A stretch of DNA of 15,236 bases, from contig JAEDFX010000055.1 of assembly GCA_016297805.1 (NCBI GenBank), positions 1 through 15,236 on the forward strand. The letters run 5' to 3'. A program made the position numbers and the translations under genes. Source of the stretch: Treponema sp. Lineage in GTDB: Bacteria; Spirochaetota; Spirochaetia; Treponematales; Treponemataceae. A model generated the notes under the pieces. It was not told where the DNA came from, did not search any database, and saw only the letters and a list, made by a program, of their open reading frames with translations. Below, piece after piece: positions 14,938 to 15,236 of the stretch (within the stretch, counting starts at the first letter, position 1; each line of letters begins with the position of its first letter).

Positions 14938-14955
14938 ATAATTGTGCAATTCATT

Positions 14956-15231
14956 TTATGCAGACAAAGATTTTTCGAGCTCTTCTAAAGTTACTCCATT
15001 TTTAATCTGGCTGATTGCAAATTTAATTCCATCCTCATAGGTTTTCCTTGTTTTTTTGCTAGCAGCAGCTTTTTTTTCTTTTGTGGTAGAAACATTAGTT
15101 TTAACCGATGAAGGAAGAGAATCTGATTCATGAGAAGAAGGTGCATTGGTTTGTGAAGAGGTTTTGACTTCCTCTTTTTCTGCCTTCTCACCTTTTCTCT
15201 TTTCCACAATCTGATTGAAAACCTGATTCAT
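14956..15231 (-). CDS. Small lysine-rich protein, possibly 5'-truncated
   Basis: At least 91 residues are seen, and I do not recognise the protein. It has a charged Lys/Glu N-terminal part, a Ser/Thr-rich linker (about 24-52), a K-K-A-A-A-S-K-K-T-R-K basic patch, and a helical C-terminus Y-E-D-G-I-K-F-A-I-S-Q-I-K-N-G-V-T-L-E-E-L-E-K. The ATG at 15231 is only 5 nt from the window edge and no ribosome site can be seen, so the true start may lie outside. It precedes the relaxase in the same direction, consistent with a small DNA-binding or replication/mobilization accessory protein (inference). Confidence 0.55.
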   Translation of the reverse strand: MNQVFNQIVEKRKGEKAEKEEVKTSSQTNAPSSHESDSLPSSVKTNVSTTKEKKAAASKKTRKTYEDGIKFAISQIKNGVTLEELEKSLSA

Positions 15232-15236
15232 ACTCA

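Noticed and set aside
1..15236. CRISPR array, tRNA or rRNA genes
   Set aside because: No regularly spaced identical repeats and no cloverleaf or rRNA-like segments were seen.

Overview
The window reads as AT-rich DNA of a host-associated spirochaete, most likely a Treponema. The evidence is protein style (lipoproteins ending in F-T-A-C lipoboxes, a DUF4160 three-gene unit), strong AGGAGG ribosome sites and occasional TTG starts. The genus is inference; no rRNA or housekeeping marker is present.

Layout. (1) 1-1000: a small leftward three-gene unit of unknown function. Its genes overlap by 8 nt at each junction. The last gene, a DUF4160 protein, is broken by one extra base. The unit lies between two sequences that vaguely resemble integron attC ends. 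(2) 1074-10801: ten leftward genes with no gap larger than 33 nt, apparently one operon: alpha/beta hydrolase, LysE-type exporter, choloylglycine-hydrolase-like lipoprotein, PaaK/CapK-type adenylating ligase, ABC ATPase, double-FtsX permease, exported cyclophilin-like protein, DUF3737 beta-solenoid, aldo/keto reductase, and a second cyclophilin-like lipoprotein. (3) 10802-11829: a divergent LysR-type regulator. The shared intergenic region holds a 17-bp palindrome with a T-N11-A core. It is centred about 66 nt upstream of the predicted start of the leftward transcript, which is the classic LysR recognition position. (4) 11830-12320: an unusually hairpin-dense, locally G-rich non-coding stretch. 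(5) 12321-15236: a mobilization region on the minus strand, with a MobV/Pre-type relaxase, an unknown acidic/basic bipolar protein, a candidate oriT or terminator hairpin, and a small possibly truncated protein. It could belong to an integrated mobilizable element or a plasmid-derived segment.

How the genes may work together. The LysR protein probably controls the ten-gene operon. An exported amidase of the bile-salt/penicillin-acylase fold could release an acid from an amide. The cytoplasmic adenylating enzyme could activate such an acid, and two oxidoreduction/hydrolysis enzymes plus two transporters could process or export products. This pathway is inference from family membership; no substrate can be read from the sequence. 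Two genes in the operon also carry short, REP-like, in-frame repeats inside their coding sequence.
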